Assembly: GCF_003860465.1 (NCBI RefSeq)
Contig: NZ_CP034183.1
Location: 822,501 to 886,500 of the forward strand
Reading direction: 5' to 3'
Length of the DNA: 64,000 bases
Origin: Deinococcus psychrotolerans
Lineage (GTDB): Bacteria > Deinococcota > Deinococci > Deinococcales > Deinococcaceae
Numbering within the stretch: position 1 is the stretch's first letter; each line of letters begins with the position of its first letter. This document shows positions 1 to 9,293 of this stretch, piece by piece. The translations under genes were made by a program, and so were the position numbers. A model generated the notes under the pieces. That model was not told the DNA's origin and did not search any database. It saw only the letters and a program-made list of their open reading frames with translations.

Positions 1-86
1 GTGACGTTGCTCACTGCTGCTGCTGCGGGAATGCTGGCGACGCCGTCTTTGGCTGCCTGAAGGGTCTGACTCAGTTGCTCATTCAT
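1..86 (-). CDS. N-terminal fragment of an unidentified protein (cut by window edge)
   Basis: An ATG at 84-86 (minus strand) opens a reading frame that stays open to the left edge (28 complete codons). It is preceded by a strong ribosome binding site, AGGAGGT, about 8 nt upstream, which is the main reason to call it a gene. The visible N-terminus begins MNEQLSQTLQAAKDG and then turns alanine-rich. This is too short to assign a family. It is divergent from the SCP2-like gene at 250. Confidence 0.6.
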   Translation of the reverse strand, partial: MNEQLSQTLQAAKDGVASIPAAAAVSNV

Positions 87-249
87 GGGTGTACCTCCTG
101 TAATGTGGTCTTGCCTCCACAGCAGACCGCAACCCAGCCGCCGGGGGTGTCGGACTTGTTACAAGGCAATTGTCGGTGCGAATACTCTTTACGGCCATTG
201 TGTAAGCCCCCGTGCAAAGGGCGAGGCGAACTTTGCGAAAATACCCAAC

Positions 250-675
250 GTGCCTTCTTCGCTGCGTTTTTCTGCCAGCCAACTTCAAGAGCTTTTGACA
301 GCGGTCTACGCCTCAGCAGACGGTTCGCAGGCCAATGTGCTGGTGACGCGACAATTGGTCGTCGCCTTCGAGTTCCGCGACCCCGAACTGAGTCTCAGCG
401 TGGATGGCCGCAGCGGCAAGGCTGTAGTGAGGTCGGGCAGCGGCCCAGAGGCTGGGGACACGCCGACACCCGACCTCACCTTTCACTTGAGCGGCGACGC
501 CATCGACCGCTTCTGGCGCGGCGAACTCAATCCGGTGGCGGCCATGACCTCCGGCCAACTGCGGATTGACGGCTCGCTTCTCACCGCGCTGGCCCTCGCT
601 CCGGCGCTCCCCGGCTTGCAGGCCCACTACCGGCAGCTCACGGCGGACTGGGCAACCGAGCAGCCGCAACTTTGA
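250..675 (+). CDS. SCP2 sterol-binding-like domain protein
   Basis: The 141-residue product resembles the small SCP2 sterol-transfer fold: a central stretch on a beta-rich core (VVAFEFRDPELSLSVDG) is followed by the typical 'FHLSGDAIDRFWRGELNPVA...GQLRIDG' pattern, in which a small hydrophobic-pocket domain ends with a low-activity 'G-x-L-x-I-x-G' strand. The open frame begins further upstream, but the first 55 codons look like intergenic DNA, so I prefer the GTG at 250. Ligand and partner are unknown. Homologous proteins in bacteria are usually annotated only by domain. It ends 8 nt before the convergent moaC. Confidence 0.6.
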   Translation: MPSSLRFSASQLQELLTAVYASADGSQANVLVTRQLVVAFEFRDPELSLSVDGRSGKAVVRSGSGPEAGDTPTPDLTFHLSGDAIDRFWRGELNPVAAMTSGQLRIDGSLLTALALAPALPGLQAHYRQLTADWATEQPQL

Positions 676-682
676 GTTTGTA

Positions 683-1168
683 TTACGGCTGCTCTGCGCG
701 CTGGTAATCACCGCTTTTGCCGCCACTTTTAGAGACTAGGCGCACGTCCTGAATTTCGATGGCTTTGCTGGCGGCTTTGAGCATGTCGTAGACGTTGAGG
801 GCCGCCACCGTCACGGCCGTCAGCGCTTCCATTTCCACGCCGGTTGGAGCCTCGGTTTTGACGTGGGCCACAATATGCACGCCGCGCTGCTCCAAGGTCA
901 CTTCGACCCGCGCTCCCGTCACCGGAATGGGGTGGCAAAGGGTAATCAGATCGGCGGTGCGCTTGCTGCCCGATAAGCCCGCCAGCCGCGCCACCACCAA
1001 AGGATCGCCTTTGGGATTGCGGCCTCCCTCCAGCGCGGTGCGGGCTTCGGGCGGCAGCAGCACCCAGGCTTCAGCGCACGCCTCACGGTGGGTGGCGGCT
1101 TTGCCGGTCACGTCCACCATGCGCGGCTGCCCGTCTACGAAATGGGTCAGCTCGGGGACGCTGCTCAC
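683..1168 (-). CDS. moaC: Cyclic pyranopterin monophosphate synthase MoaC
   Basis: MoaC converts the MoaA product (3',8-cyclo-GTP) into cyclic pyranopterin monophosphate in molybdenum cofactor synthesis, in the cytoplasm. The 161-residue length is that of the family. Conserved blocks are plain: [14 protein letters not shown] near the N-terminus, [14 protein letters not shown] (residues about 70-83), [20 protein letters not shown] and the C-terminal KSGGKSG. The start is a GTG at 1168. It lies 45 nt downstream of yceD on the same strand and is probably cotranscribed with it. A molybdopterin-dependent oxidoreductase is encoded at 41586, a possible user of the cofactor. Confidence 0.96.
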   Translation of the reverse strand: MSSVPELTHFVDGQPRMVDVTGKAATHREACAEAWVLLPPEARTALEGGRNPKGDPLVVARLAGLSGSKRTADLITLCHPIPVTGARVEVTLEQRGVHIVAHVKTEAPTGVEMEALTAVTVAALNVYDMLKAASKAIEIQDVRLVSKSGGKSGDYQRAEQP

Positions 1169-1213
1169 GCCCGCGCTCCTGCTTGTTCGGCCCTTACTTG
1201 CTCCATCTGCCGC

Positions 1214-1828
1214 TTATTCATCCGGCAACTCAAGCCCGCGCAGCGCCGCGAACGGCGTTTGCCTGGCGTGCTGCTTGCCTTCGTGCTCGGCCTCCAAGAA
1301 TCGCTCGCTGCTTTCTTCGATCGGCACGCCCACGCTGTGTTCGCAGGGGCCTTCGTTGAGGTCGTGGCCGCAGACCTGGCACAGCCCTTTGCAGGCCGCG
1401 TCGTGCAGCACACTCAGCGGCGCTTCGAGCAAGGTGGTTTCGGCCAGGTAGTTGCTCAAGTTGAGATCGGGTTCGCCAAACACCAGAATTTCCTCGCCGG
1501 TGTCGGCTTCTTCCAGGTAAGGCGTTTGGGCAGCAGGGTCATAGCGCATCAAGGTGCCGAGCTTGAGGCTCAGCGGCACAGCCACCGGGCGCAGGCAACG
1601 GGCGCACTCCATTTCCAGCGTCGGCTCGAACTGGCCTTGCAACCAAAATTCATTGCCTTGCAGGGCGTTGACACTGACGCGGTAAGGTGCGGGTTTGGCA
1701 AAGCGCATACTCTGCTGGTCGCCGCCCTGTTCGTAATGGAGTTCAGCGAGTTCGCCGCTGGCGCTGACATCGCCCATTTGGCGCAGCAGAGTACCGAGGT
1801 GAACGCGGGGGGAAAGTGAAGAAGTCAT
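1214..1828 (-). CDS. yceD: YceD/DUF177 family protein, possible 23S rRNA accumulation factor
   Basis: The 204-residue protein has the DUF177 signature: ECARCLRPV in the middle and a C-terminal segment C-K-G-L-C-Q-V-C-G-H-D-L-N with a second cysteine pair, probably metal-binding. In other bacteria yceD sits next to rpmF (bL32) and affects 23S rRNA. Here rpmF is 14 kb away, so the usual pairing is broken. The start is chosen at 1828 because a TATTAT -10 box lies at 1835-1840, 6 nt before the ATG, a leaderless arrangement. The longer frame from 1855 would run through that promoter. Confidence 0.8.
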   Translation of the reverse strand: MTSSLSPRVHLGTLLRQMGDVSASGELAELHYEQGGDQQSMRFAKPAPYRVSVNALQGNEFWLQGQFEPTLEMECARCLRPVAVPLSLKLGTLMRYDPAAQTPYLEEADTGEEILVFGEPDLNLSNYLAETTLLEAPLSVLHDAACKGLCQVCGHDLNEGPCEHSVGVPIEESSERFLEAEHEGKQHARQTPFAALRGLELPDE

Positions 1829-1960
1829 CCACGCATAATAAAGCCGCGCCGCCAAAAATACGGCGAGTGAATATTCAGTTCAGCCGCGCCTCTGCCCACC
1901 AAAGACTGAGTATTGATGCAGCCCCAAGGCATACTGCCCACTGAGCCTTACCATCAACGG

Positions 1961-2845
1961 ATGGATATTTCGATTTTGGGCATTCCGATGGATTTGGGCG
2001 CAGGACGGCGCGGCGTGGACATGGGCGCGTCGGCCCTCAGAAACGCGCATCTGGCTTCTACTCTGCGCAGCCTCGGTCACACTGTCACCGATCTGGGCGA
2101 CGTGCCGGTCACCGTGCCGGAAACCACCGATAAATTTCAAGATCAGGGGCTTGTCTTTTTGGACGAAATCCTCAGCGCGTGCAGCGGAACATATCAGCGG
2201 CTGCGCGACCTCGACGTGGGCACTTTTCCGATCAGCCTCGGCGGCGACCACTCCGTCAGCATGGGTACGGTGCCGGGCGCGGCGCGGGGACGGCGCACCG
2301 GGGTCATTTGGGTCGACGCCCACGCCGATTTCAACACGCCCAGCAGCAGCCCCAGCGGCAACATTCACGGGATGCCGGTGGCGCATTTGGTCGGTCTGGG
2401 TGACGACCGCCTGAGCAACATCGCGGGCGGCTGGCACGTCAGGCCCGAAGACATCGTGATGATCGGCCTGCGGAGCGTGGATCAGCGCGAGCGCGAACTG
2501 GTGGCCGAGGCGGGCATCAAGACCTACACCATGAAAGACGTGGATCAGCTCGGCATTACCCGGATTGCCCAGGAAACCTTGGAGCGCCTGAGCCATTTGG
2601 AGCGCCTGCACATTTCCTTTGACGCCGACGCGCTCGACCCCACCGTTTGCCCCGGCGTCGGCACCCCCGTTCCCGGCGGCCTCAGCTACCGCGAGGGCCA
2701 CCTGCTGATGGAGCTGTTCGCCGAGTCGGGCCGCGTGACCAGCTTAGACATCGTGGAAGTCAACCCGATTTTGGACACCCGCAACCGCACCGCCGAAGTG
2801 ATGGTGGGCATGGCGGCGAGTTTGCTGGGACAGCGGATTTTGTAA
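1961..2845 (+). CDS. rocF: Arginase family hydrolase (arginase)
   Basis: This enzyme is predicted to hydrolyse arginine to ornithine and urea with a binuclear manganese centre. Metal-ligand motifs are complete: GGDH at residues 94-97, DAHAD at 119-123, and SFDADALDPTVCPGVGTPV later in the chain. The 294-residue length from the ATG at 1961 fits the family (about 300). Sixteen further upstream codons are open, but MDISILGIPMDLG is the canonical N-terminus. Ornithine is part of Deinococcus peptidoglycan, so a link to wall precursor supply is conceivable but not shown. The next gene starts 2 nt after the stop. Confidence 0.92.
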   Translation: MDISILGIPMDLGAGRRGVDMGASALRNAHLASTLRSLGHTVTDLGDVPVTVPETTDKFQDQGLVFLDEILSACSGTYQRLRDLDVGTFPISLGGDHSVSMGTVPGAARGRRTGVIWVDAHADFNTPSSSPSGNIHGMPVAHLVGLGDDRLSNIAGGWHVRPEDIVMIGLRSVDQRERELVAEAGIKTYTMKDVDQLGITRIAQETLERLSHLERLHISFDADALDPTVCPGVGTPVPGGLSYREGHLLMELFAESGRVTSLDIVEVNPILDTRNRTAEVMVGMAASLLGQRIL

Positions 2846-2847
2846 CG

Positions 2848-3750
2848 GTGCAGGCGAGGCGGCTGAGAGTACAGAAGGCCGGTGACTTGCGCTGGGACAT
2901 CGCCGAACTTCCACCGCCTGCTGAGGGTGAAGTCGTGGTGCAAACGCAGCTGAGCGCTGTGAGTGTGGCGTCCGAATTGAGCGTGGCGCTGGGTCACTCA
3001 CCTGCTCATTACCCTTGCTCACTCGGCTATCAAACACTGGGACGGGTAACGGCAGTGGGCAAAGGGGCTGCGTTGCCGCTGGGCACGCGGGTCATCAGCA
3101 CAGCGGGCCACGTCAGCGCTAGCCTCCAACGAGCAGAGGCGCTGATTCAGGTACCTGCACACATCTCCGACTTGAGCGCGTTGGCCGTCATTCTGGGCGA
3201 GGAAACCCACAAAGGCGTTCGCAAACTCGCTCCGCAGCCCACCGAGCGCGTGCTCATCGCCGGAGCAGGTTTGCTCGGCTTGCTGACCCTGTTCAACCTG
3301 ACTCGGCGCGGGGTACGAAACGTTACCGTGATTGAACCGGACGCCGATCGCCGAGCACTGGCACAGGCTTTTGGAGCGCAGCAGACGGCTGAGCCCAGTG
3401 AATTGACCGAAACTGAGTTTGATCTGGGATTTGAGTGCAGCGCCGCACCCGCCGGCTTCACGGAACTCCTCAGCCGTCTGCGCCGTGATGGCCGCGCCTG
3501 CATATTGAGTGACGGCAATTGGGGCGCGTTCACTTTGCCACCCGAGTTTCATGGGCGGGAACTGAGCGTGGTGGCGTCTAGCGACGGCGAGAACTACCAC
3601 AGCTACGCCGAGTGGTTGTGGGCGCACCCTGACCTCTTGCTTGATCGGCTGTTTGAGACCCGGATTGAAGCGGAGCAGCTTCCTGAGACTTATCAGCGGC
3701 TGTCCAGCTGGCCGCGCCCAATTTCGTTGACCGTAGCGTGGCCCCAATAA
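2848..3750 (+). CDS. Medium-chain dehydrogenase-like protein
   Basis: The 300-residue product looks like a zinc-type alcohol dehydrogenase/quinone reductase fold without obvious catalytic zinc ligands. An N-terminal GroES-like part (GEVVVQTQLSAVSVASEL, LGYQTLGRVTAVG) is followed by a Rossmann domain with LIAGAGLLGLLTL and an acidic residue after the second strand (VIEPDADR). The GTG at 2848 starts 2 nt after the arginase stop, so the two genes are probably translated from one mRNA. Most of the long open frame before that GTG overlaps arginase and is spurious. Substrate unknown. Confidence 0.7.
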   Translation: MQARRLRVQKAGDLRWDIAELPPPAEGEVVVQTQLSAVSVASELSVALGHSPAHYPCSLGYQTLGRVTAVGKGAALPLGTRVISTAGHVSASLQRAEALIQVPAHISDLSALAVILGEETHKGVRKLAPQPTERVLIAGAGLLGLLTLFNLTRRGVRNVTVIEPDADRRALAQAFGAQQTAEPSELTETEFDLGFECSAAPAGFTELLSRLRRDGRACILSDGNWGAFTLPPEFHGRELSVVASSDGENYHSYAEWLWAHPDLLLDRLFETRIEAEQLPETYQRLSSWPRPISLTVAWPQ

Positions 3751-3844
3751 ACCCAAATAGGGAGCAAAACCCAAGCTGGCCCCCACTCTCCCCCACCCCC
3801 ACCCGTTAAGATAAAAAGCTGTGACGCGCTCAGAGTGAGACCTA

Positions 3845-5407
<1,563 letters not shown>

Positions 5408-5421
5408 CGTTCAACAAAATG

Positions 5422-5459
5422 AAAAGGCGCGGCGTTCCGTTACAGGAGCCGCACCTTTT
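5422..5459. terminator. Bidirectional terminator hairpin between convergent genes
   Basis: Arms AAAAGGCGCGGC (5422-5433) and GCCGCACCTTTT (5448-5459) pair over 12 positions with one mismatch and a 14-nt loop. The A-rich left arm and T-rich right arm would give a U-tract in both directions. It lies between the radical SAM gene and the convergent sdpI-like gene. Confidence 0.7.
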
Positions 5460-5468
5460 GCTGACTAT

Positions 5469-6149
5469 TTATCCCCGAACGCTGCGGATCGGCTCAGGGT
5501 CGGGGTCCTGTCTGTAGTCCAGATACGACAGGTACGTCAGCCAGCCCAGGCCGCCGAACAGCGTCAGCATGAAGGCCAGCGGCATCACCCAGGGAAAGAG
5601 CCACGCGCCAGGAATGAGCAAGCCGACAACCAGACTCAGCAGGCCGTAGCAGACCAGAAAAACGCCGCTGCGGCGCTGGCTCTGGTGCCAGGCCCGTTTG
5701 CTTAGAAAGGTCCAGCGGGTACGGAAGCCCACCCACGGACTCGGCTGCACCTTGCCCATGACATTGCCGAGCAGCACGAAGAAGAAGCCGAGCCCCACCA
5801 AGACGGCCCGTTCGGGGGTCCAGCCCAGGGCGTACTGGGCAGTGAAAGTCAGACCGAAGAGCGCCAGTCCTATCCGCACCACCCGCATCACCGCGCCATT
5901 GTTCGGCGTCAATCTCTGGGCAACCCACATCACCCCGATGACGGCCAGCAAAATCAGCGGCACCAGGGCCAGCGCTTCAAAGCGCCCGCCGTAACGGTCT
6001 ACCTCGCCCTGAAGATTCCAGTGTACCGCCACCGTCGTGGGAATCCGGTTCCACAGCCAGGCGATCAGTCCCGCATTGGCAGCCAGCGTCAGCAGCGTGG
6101 GCCAGTCTTTGCCAGTGGAGACAGCGCGTTCCGGCAGCAGTTCGTTCAT
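5469..6149 (-). CDS. sdpI: SdpI family integral membrane protein
   Basis: The 226-residue protein has six or so hydrophobic segments and the family hallmark near residue 130, GKVQPSPWVGFRTRWTF, followed by W-H-Q-S-Q-R. In Bacillus subtilis SdpI gives immunity to the toxin SdpC and sequesters the repressor SdpR at the membrane. An N-terminal DUF1648-like part (RIPTTVAVHWNLQGEVDRYG) is also present. The ATG overlaps the stop of the upstream repressor gene in an ATGA (6146-6149), so the pair is translationally coupled. I see no SdpC-like toxin gene nearby, so immunity is not implied here. Confidence 0.85.
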   Translation of the reverse strand: MNELLPERAVSTGKDWPTLLTLAANAGLIAWLWNRIPTTVAVHWNLQGEVDRYGGRFEALALVPLILLAVIGVMWVAQRLTPNNGAVMRVVRIGLALFGLTFTAQYALGWTPERAVLVGLGFFFVLLGNVMGKVQPSPWVGFRTRWTFLSKRAWHQSQRRSGVFLVCYGLLSLVVGLLIPGAWLFPWVMPLAFMLTLFGGLGWLTYLSYLDYRQDPDPEPIRSVRG

Positions 6150-6436
6150 GGCTTCATCTCTCCTTTTAAATGAGCTTCCGGCTCGCCGAACAGGCCCAGC
6201 AGACCCGTCAGTACATCCTGAAAGACAGTGGTGTTGAGGCGATAGAGGACGGTCGTGCCCCGCTTTTCGGTTTGCACCAAGTCGGCGGCTTTCAACACTG
6301 CGAAGTGGCCGCTAAGGGTGCTTTTGGTCAGCGGAAAAAGGTCGGCGAGGTCACCCGCCGTGCGCTCACCGCTGCGCAATTCGCGCAGAATCTCGCGGCG
6401 GGTGGGATCGGCCAATGCTTTAAAAACTTCATTCAT
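6146..6436 (-). CDS. sdpR: SdpR-like ArsR-family transcriptional repressor
   Basis: A 96-residue winged helix-turn-helix protein: VFKALADPTRREILRELRSG, then LTKSTLSGHFAVLKAADLV (recognition helix) and the wing KRGTTVLYRLN. There are no metal-binding cysteines, as expected for SdpR rather than SmtB/ArsR. In B. subtilis SdpR represses its own operon until SdpI captures it. The RBS is GGGAGG. The promoter and inverted repeat at 6455-6510 fit autoregulation. The gene overlaps sdpI by 4 nt. Confidence 0.88.
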   Translation of the reverse strand: MNEVFKALADPTRREILRELRSGERTAGDLADLFPLTKSTLSGHFAVLKAADLVQTEKRGTTVLYRLNTTVFQDVLTGLLGLFGEPEAHLKGEMKP

Positions 6437-6454
6437 CCAGCCTCCCTAATTTGT

Positions 6455-6476
6455 TATTTGGCTAATTCGCCAATTA
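6455..6476. promoter_or_regulatory. Putative SdpR operator
   Basis: An inverted repeat TATTTGGC-(6 nt)-GCCAATTA (8-nt arms, 7 of 8 matching; the inner TTGGC/GCCAA is perfect at 6458-6462 and 6469-6473) sits directly downstream of the -10 box, across the predicted start site. Its size and place fit an ArsR-family dimer blocking initiation. Confidence 0.6.
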
Positions 6477-6481
6477 CCGAA

Positions 6482-6510
6482 ATAGTAATCACTTTGCCTT
6501 GGGAAGTCAA
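6482..6510 (-). promoter_or_regulatory. Promoter of the sdpR-sdpI operon
   Basis: Reading the minus strand, TTGACT (6510-6505) and TACTAT (6487-6482) are separated by exactly 17 nt, a near-consensus vegetative promoter. Transcription should start near 6475, 40 nt before the sdpR ATG. Confidence 0.8.
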
Positions 6511-6560
6511 GCGGCCAAATCTCTTTCCACTTGCACAGGAATGATCGAAGGATCGGCCCT

Positions 6561-7859
6561 TTAAGGCGCAATTCGCCCCACTTCCCCACCCGGCAGCCGC
6601 ACGGTGAATTCCGCTCCGCCCGCCGGGTGGTTTTTTGCTTCGATCTGCCCGCCCTGCGCTTCGGTGAGGGCGCGGGCAATCGCCAGACCCAAGCCACTGC
6701 TGCGGAGGCCGCCGGGGTCGCGGGTGCGCGAGGCGTCGGCACGGTAAAAACGCTCGAAGGCGCGGGAGAGGTCGTCGGGCTTGAAGCCGGGGCCATGATC
6801 ACGCACCCGCAGGCAAGCCCACTGGCCTTCTAGGTAAGCGCTCAGCTCAACTGGGCCGGGCGCGGCGTAGCGCAGGGCGTTGCTCAGCAGGTTGTGAAGC
6901 ACCTGCATCAAGCGGTCAGGGTCAGCGCAGAGCGCAACGGGAGCGGGCGCAGACAAAGTGAGCGTCACGCCGACTTCTGCGGCCTGACGCTGATAACCCG
7001 GCAGCAAGTCGCGCAGCACTTCGGCAGCGTCAAGAACTTGCACATGAAAATCCATCGCGCCGCTTTCGGCCAGACTCAAGGTGCGAAGGTCGGTGACGAG
7101 ACGGGCCAGCAGCAAGACTTCACCGTGCAGGCGCAGCAGTCCGGCGTCGTCGGTAGGATTGACCCCGTCTTGCATGGCTTCAATTTCCGAGCGCAGCACC
7201 GACAGCGGGGTGCGGAGATCGTGGGCGATATCGGCCATGAGGCCGCGCCGCCAGGCTTCTTGGCGGCCCAAGCTAGTGGTCAGTGAATTGAAGGTCAGGG
7301 TTAGGTCACGCACCTCGTCCTGGCGGGGCGGGATGGAAAGCTGCAAGTTGCGCTCGCCAGCTTCCAAGCGCCGCGCCGCGTCGGCAAGCCGCGAGAGGGG
7401 GCGGGTAATCTGGCGGGTGACGATGGCGGCCAGAACCACCGCCAGCAAGAAGCTGAAAAAGGCTGACGTGAGTGAACTGCGCCACAAGGCTTTGCCCGCC
7501 GCGCGGCCCAACTCCTGCCAGCGCTGAGTGTCGGCACGCTGCTGGGCCGTCCGGACTGGAGCCTCGGGAGACTGAGGCGAATACGGCGAGTTCTTCCAAT
7601 TGAGGCTGCTCAGTCCCAACTCGGGCGCTACGGTGTTGAGGGCGCGGAAGGCAGCATTCACCGTCAAAAAAGATGTCAGAACCACCGCGAACAGGGCCAA
7701 GAGCGCGAAAGTGCGGGTCAAACGCCGTCGCAGCCCAGTACTCCGTCGTTGTCTCTTTGTAAGCCGGTGTTGCCGCCGCCTCGCCGCCCACTCGCCGCTC
7801 AAAAACTGTTCAACTGGCTGGGAATCAAAGCGCGGCGGGCGAGCAAAGCGCCTTGCCAT
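6561..7859 (-). CDS. Sensor histidine kinase, OmpR-system type
   Basis: The 432-residue inner-membrane kinase has a basic N-terminus, a first membrane segment (about 51-70), a periplasmic part of about 60 residues, a second membrane segment (about 131-148), a HAMP linker, the HisKA box ADIAHDLRTPLS with phospho-acceptor H213, and a HATPase domain (N-box NLLSNALRYA, G1 DHGPG, G2 SSGLGLA). It follows the response regulator with a one-base overlap at 7859. The signal is unknown. The periplasmic loop is proline/serine-rich and carries no recognisable sensor domain. Confidence 0.93.
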   Translation of the reverse strand: MARRFARPPRFDSQPVEQFLSGEWAARRRQHRLTKRQRRSTGLRRRLTRTFALLALFAVVLTSFLTVNAAFRALNTVAPELGLSSLNWKNSPYSPQSPEAPVRTAQQRADTQRWQELGRAAGKALWRSSLTSAFFSFLLAVVLAAIVTRQITRPLSRLADAARRLEAGERNLQLSIPPRQDEVRDLTLTFNSLTTSLGRQEAWRRGLMADIAHDLRTPLSVLRSEIEAMQDGVNPTDDAGLLRLHGEVLLLARLVTDLRTLSLAESGAMDFHVQVLDAAEVLRDLLPGYQRQAAEVGVTLTLSAPAPVALCADPDRLMQVLHNLLSNALRYAAPGPVELSAYLEGQWACLRVRDHGPGFKPDDLSRAFERFYRADASRTRDPGGLRSSGLGLAIARALTEAQGGQIEAKNHPAGGAEFTVRLPGGEVGRIAP

Positions 7860-8530
7860 CAGCTCCTCAAGCGGTAGCCGACGCCGCGCACCGTTTCTAG
7901 ACCCTCACCGCACACGCCCATTTTGCGGCGCAGGTTCTTGACGTGGGCGTCCACCGTGCGCTCATCGGTGCCCCGGTCTAGGCCGCCCAGCGCCGAGAGC
8001 AGTTCGGAGCGCGATTTGACTGCGCCCGCCGCCTGAGCCAGCGCGGTGAGCAGGCGCAGTTCGGCCACCGTCACGTCCAGAATCTCCTCGCCGCAGCGGG
8101 CTTCAAAGGCGGCGGTGTCGAGCGTGAGTTGCCCAGCGTGCAGCGTGCTGGACACCGGCGCAGCATTCTGGGCACGCCGCAGCACCGCCCGCACCCGCGC
8201 CACCACTTCACGCGGGCTGTACGGCTTGATTACGTAATCGTCAGCCCCGATGCCCAATCCCACCAAGCGGTCGACTTCCTCGTCGCGGGCGGTCAGCATA
8301 ATGATCGGCACCTCCGACTCGGCCCGCACCCGCCGCGCCACCTCAAGGCCGTCCATTTCAGGCAGCATCAAATCGAGCAAGATCAGCGCCGGACGCGCCG
8401 CCCGCCATAGCTCCAGCGCACGCGGCCCGGTGGCGGCCCGTTCGGTGTGAAAGCCGCCCAGCCGCAGATACTGTTCCAGAATATCGGCGAGGCGGGTTTC
8501 ATCTTCTACGATCAAAATGGTGGCGGACAT
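7859..8530 (-). CDS. OmpR-family response regulator
   Basis: The 223-residue regulator has a receiver domain (acidic pair E9-D10, phospho-acceptor D53 in LLDLMLPEMDG, then LTAR and K in VIKPYSP) and a C-terminal winged-helix DNA-binding domain ending DERTVDAHVKNLRRKMG and VRGVGYRL. It is transcribed ahead of its kinase, overlapping it by one base. The three phased GTGAA-type repeats at 9191-9228, upstream of the adjacent SHOCT gene, are a plausible target site for a regulator of this class; that link is inference. Confidence 0.94.
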   Translation of the reverse strand: MSATILIVEDETRLADILEQYLRLGGFHTERAATGPRALELWRAARPALILLDLMLPEMDGLEVARRVRAESEVPIIMLTARDEEVDRLVGLGIGADDYVIKPYSPREVVARVRAVLRRAQNAAPVSSTLHAGQLTLDTAAFEARCGEEILDVTVAELRLLTALAQAAGAVKSRSELLSALGGLDRGTDERTVDAHVKNLRRKMGVCGEGLETVRGVGYRLRS

Positions 8531-8564
8531 CTTGGGCCTCAGTATGGGGGAGGAGGAAAAGGAA

Positions 8565-8592
8565 AACGCGCCCAGGATGAAGGGGGCGCGTT
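8565..8592 (-). terminator. Terminator after the SHOCT gene
   Basis: On the minus strand arms AACGCGCCC and GGGCGCGTT (8592-8584 with 8573-8565) form a 9-bp stem, followed by TTTTCCTTTTCC. It separates the SHOCT gene from the response-regulator gene, so these are probably distinct transcription units. Confidence 0.7.
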
Positions 8593-8601
8593 CAGTTCGG
8601 A

Positions 8602-9123
8602 TCAGATGAGGTCAGGCGGGCTGTTTTTGCCCATGTTGGCGCGGCCTTGATTGCCGGACGAATTGCCAGAGTCGCCACCGAGCGCCCGAACGATGGCCTG
8701 ATACTCATCGGCGTTGATTTCGCCTTTGGCGTAGCGTTCGCGGGCAATGCTCAGTGCTCCGTCACTCATGAAGCGCTCTTTGCCGCGCCTGAAGTTCTCG
8801 CGGATGTCGTCCACGAAGTCGGAGCCCGTGTTGCCGGCGTCGCCGCGTTCCTGAACAGTGGGGCCTTGGCTGCTGGGGCCGCCCACCATTTGCCAGCGCT
8901 GCGTCATGCGGCGGCGCTTGTTTTTGCCGCGCCAGAACAAAAACCCGCCGATGAGCAAGAAGGGCAACAAGAAACCGGGGCCGCCGTGACCATGATTGTC
9001 CTTGTACTCGCCGTAGCCAGGGCCGTAGCCGTAAGGCGTCTGGGTGATGGGGGCGTACTGGGCTTGTTGCGGTTGAAACTGAGGTTGGGCCGAGGTCGCG
9101 GGGTTGTTGATGATGACGTCCAT
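8602..9123 (-). CDS. SHOCT-domain membrane protein
   Basis: The 173-residue product begins with a Gln/Pro/Tyr/Gly-rich segment, has one membrane segment (about residues 50-64, FLLPFLLIGGFLFW) followed by a basic stop (KNKRRR), then a flexible linker and a C-terminal SHOCT motif, LSIARERYAKGEINADEYQAI. SHOCT is a short C-terminal domain often found on membrane or regulatory proteins, with oligomerisation suspected. The RBS AGGAG precedes the ATG at 9123. It lies next to the two-component genes and may be a target. Confidence 0.75.
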   Translation of the reverse strand: MDVIINNPATSAQPQFQPQQAQYAPITQTPYGYGPGYGEYKDNHGHGGPGFLLPFLLIGGFLFWRGKNKRRRMTQRWQMVGGPSSQGPTVQERGDAGNTGSDFVDDIRENFRRGKERFMSDGALSIARERYAKGEINADEYQAIVRALGGDSGNSSGNQGRANMGKNSPPDLI

Positions 9124-9190
9124 GTTGTTTTCTCCTGTGGCGGCGGGCTTTGGTGCCTGCCTTGCCTACACAGAAGGTAAATCGCGGCGC

Positions 9191-9228
9191 GTGAACAGCA
9201 CGGGGAGGCCGTGTGAACGTGGTGTGAA
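9191..9228. promoter_or_regulatory. Phased GTGAA direct repeats upstream of the SHOCT gene
   Basis: GTGAA occurs at 9191-9195, 9213-9217 and 9224-9228. The last two are within GTGTGAA. Their spacing is 22 and 11 nt, one helical turn each, with one slot missing. Direct repeats at 11-bp pitch are how OmpR/PhoB-type regulators bind. The site lies 68-105 nt before the SHOCT start. Confidence 0.5.
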
Positions 9229-9238
9229 TGCGGGCGCT

Positions 9239-9280
9239 CAACTCAAATCCCCCGCCGTTGCCAGTGGGGGATTTGAGTTG
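9239..9280. terminator. Perfect 15-bp hairpin after the ABC permease operon
   Basis: CAACTCAAATCCCCC (9239-9253) is the exact reverse complement of 9266-9280, with a 12-nt loop. It lies 14 nt beyond the last permease stop. There is no U-tract, so it may act as a 3' stabiliser or with Rho rather than as a simple intrinsic terminator. Confidence 0.6.
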
Positions 9281-9293
9281 CAACTTCTCTCGT

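Noticed and set aside
1088..1819. 243-codon plus-strand frame over moaC/yceD
   Set aside because: Antisense to yceD; no conserved features.
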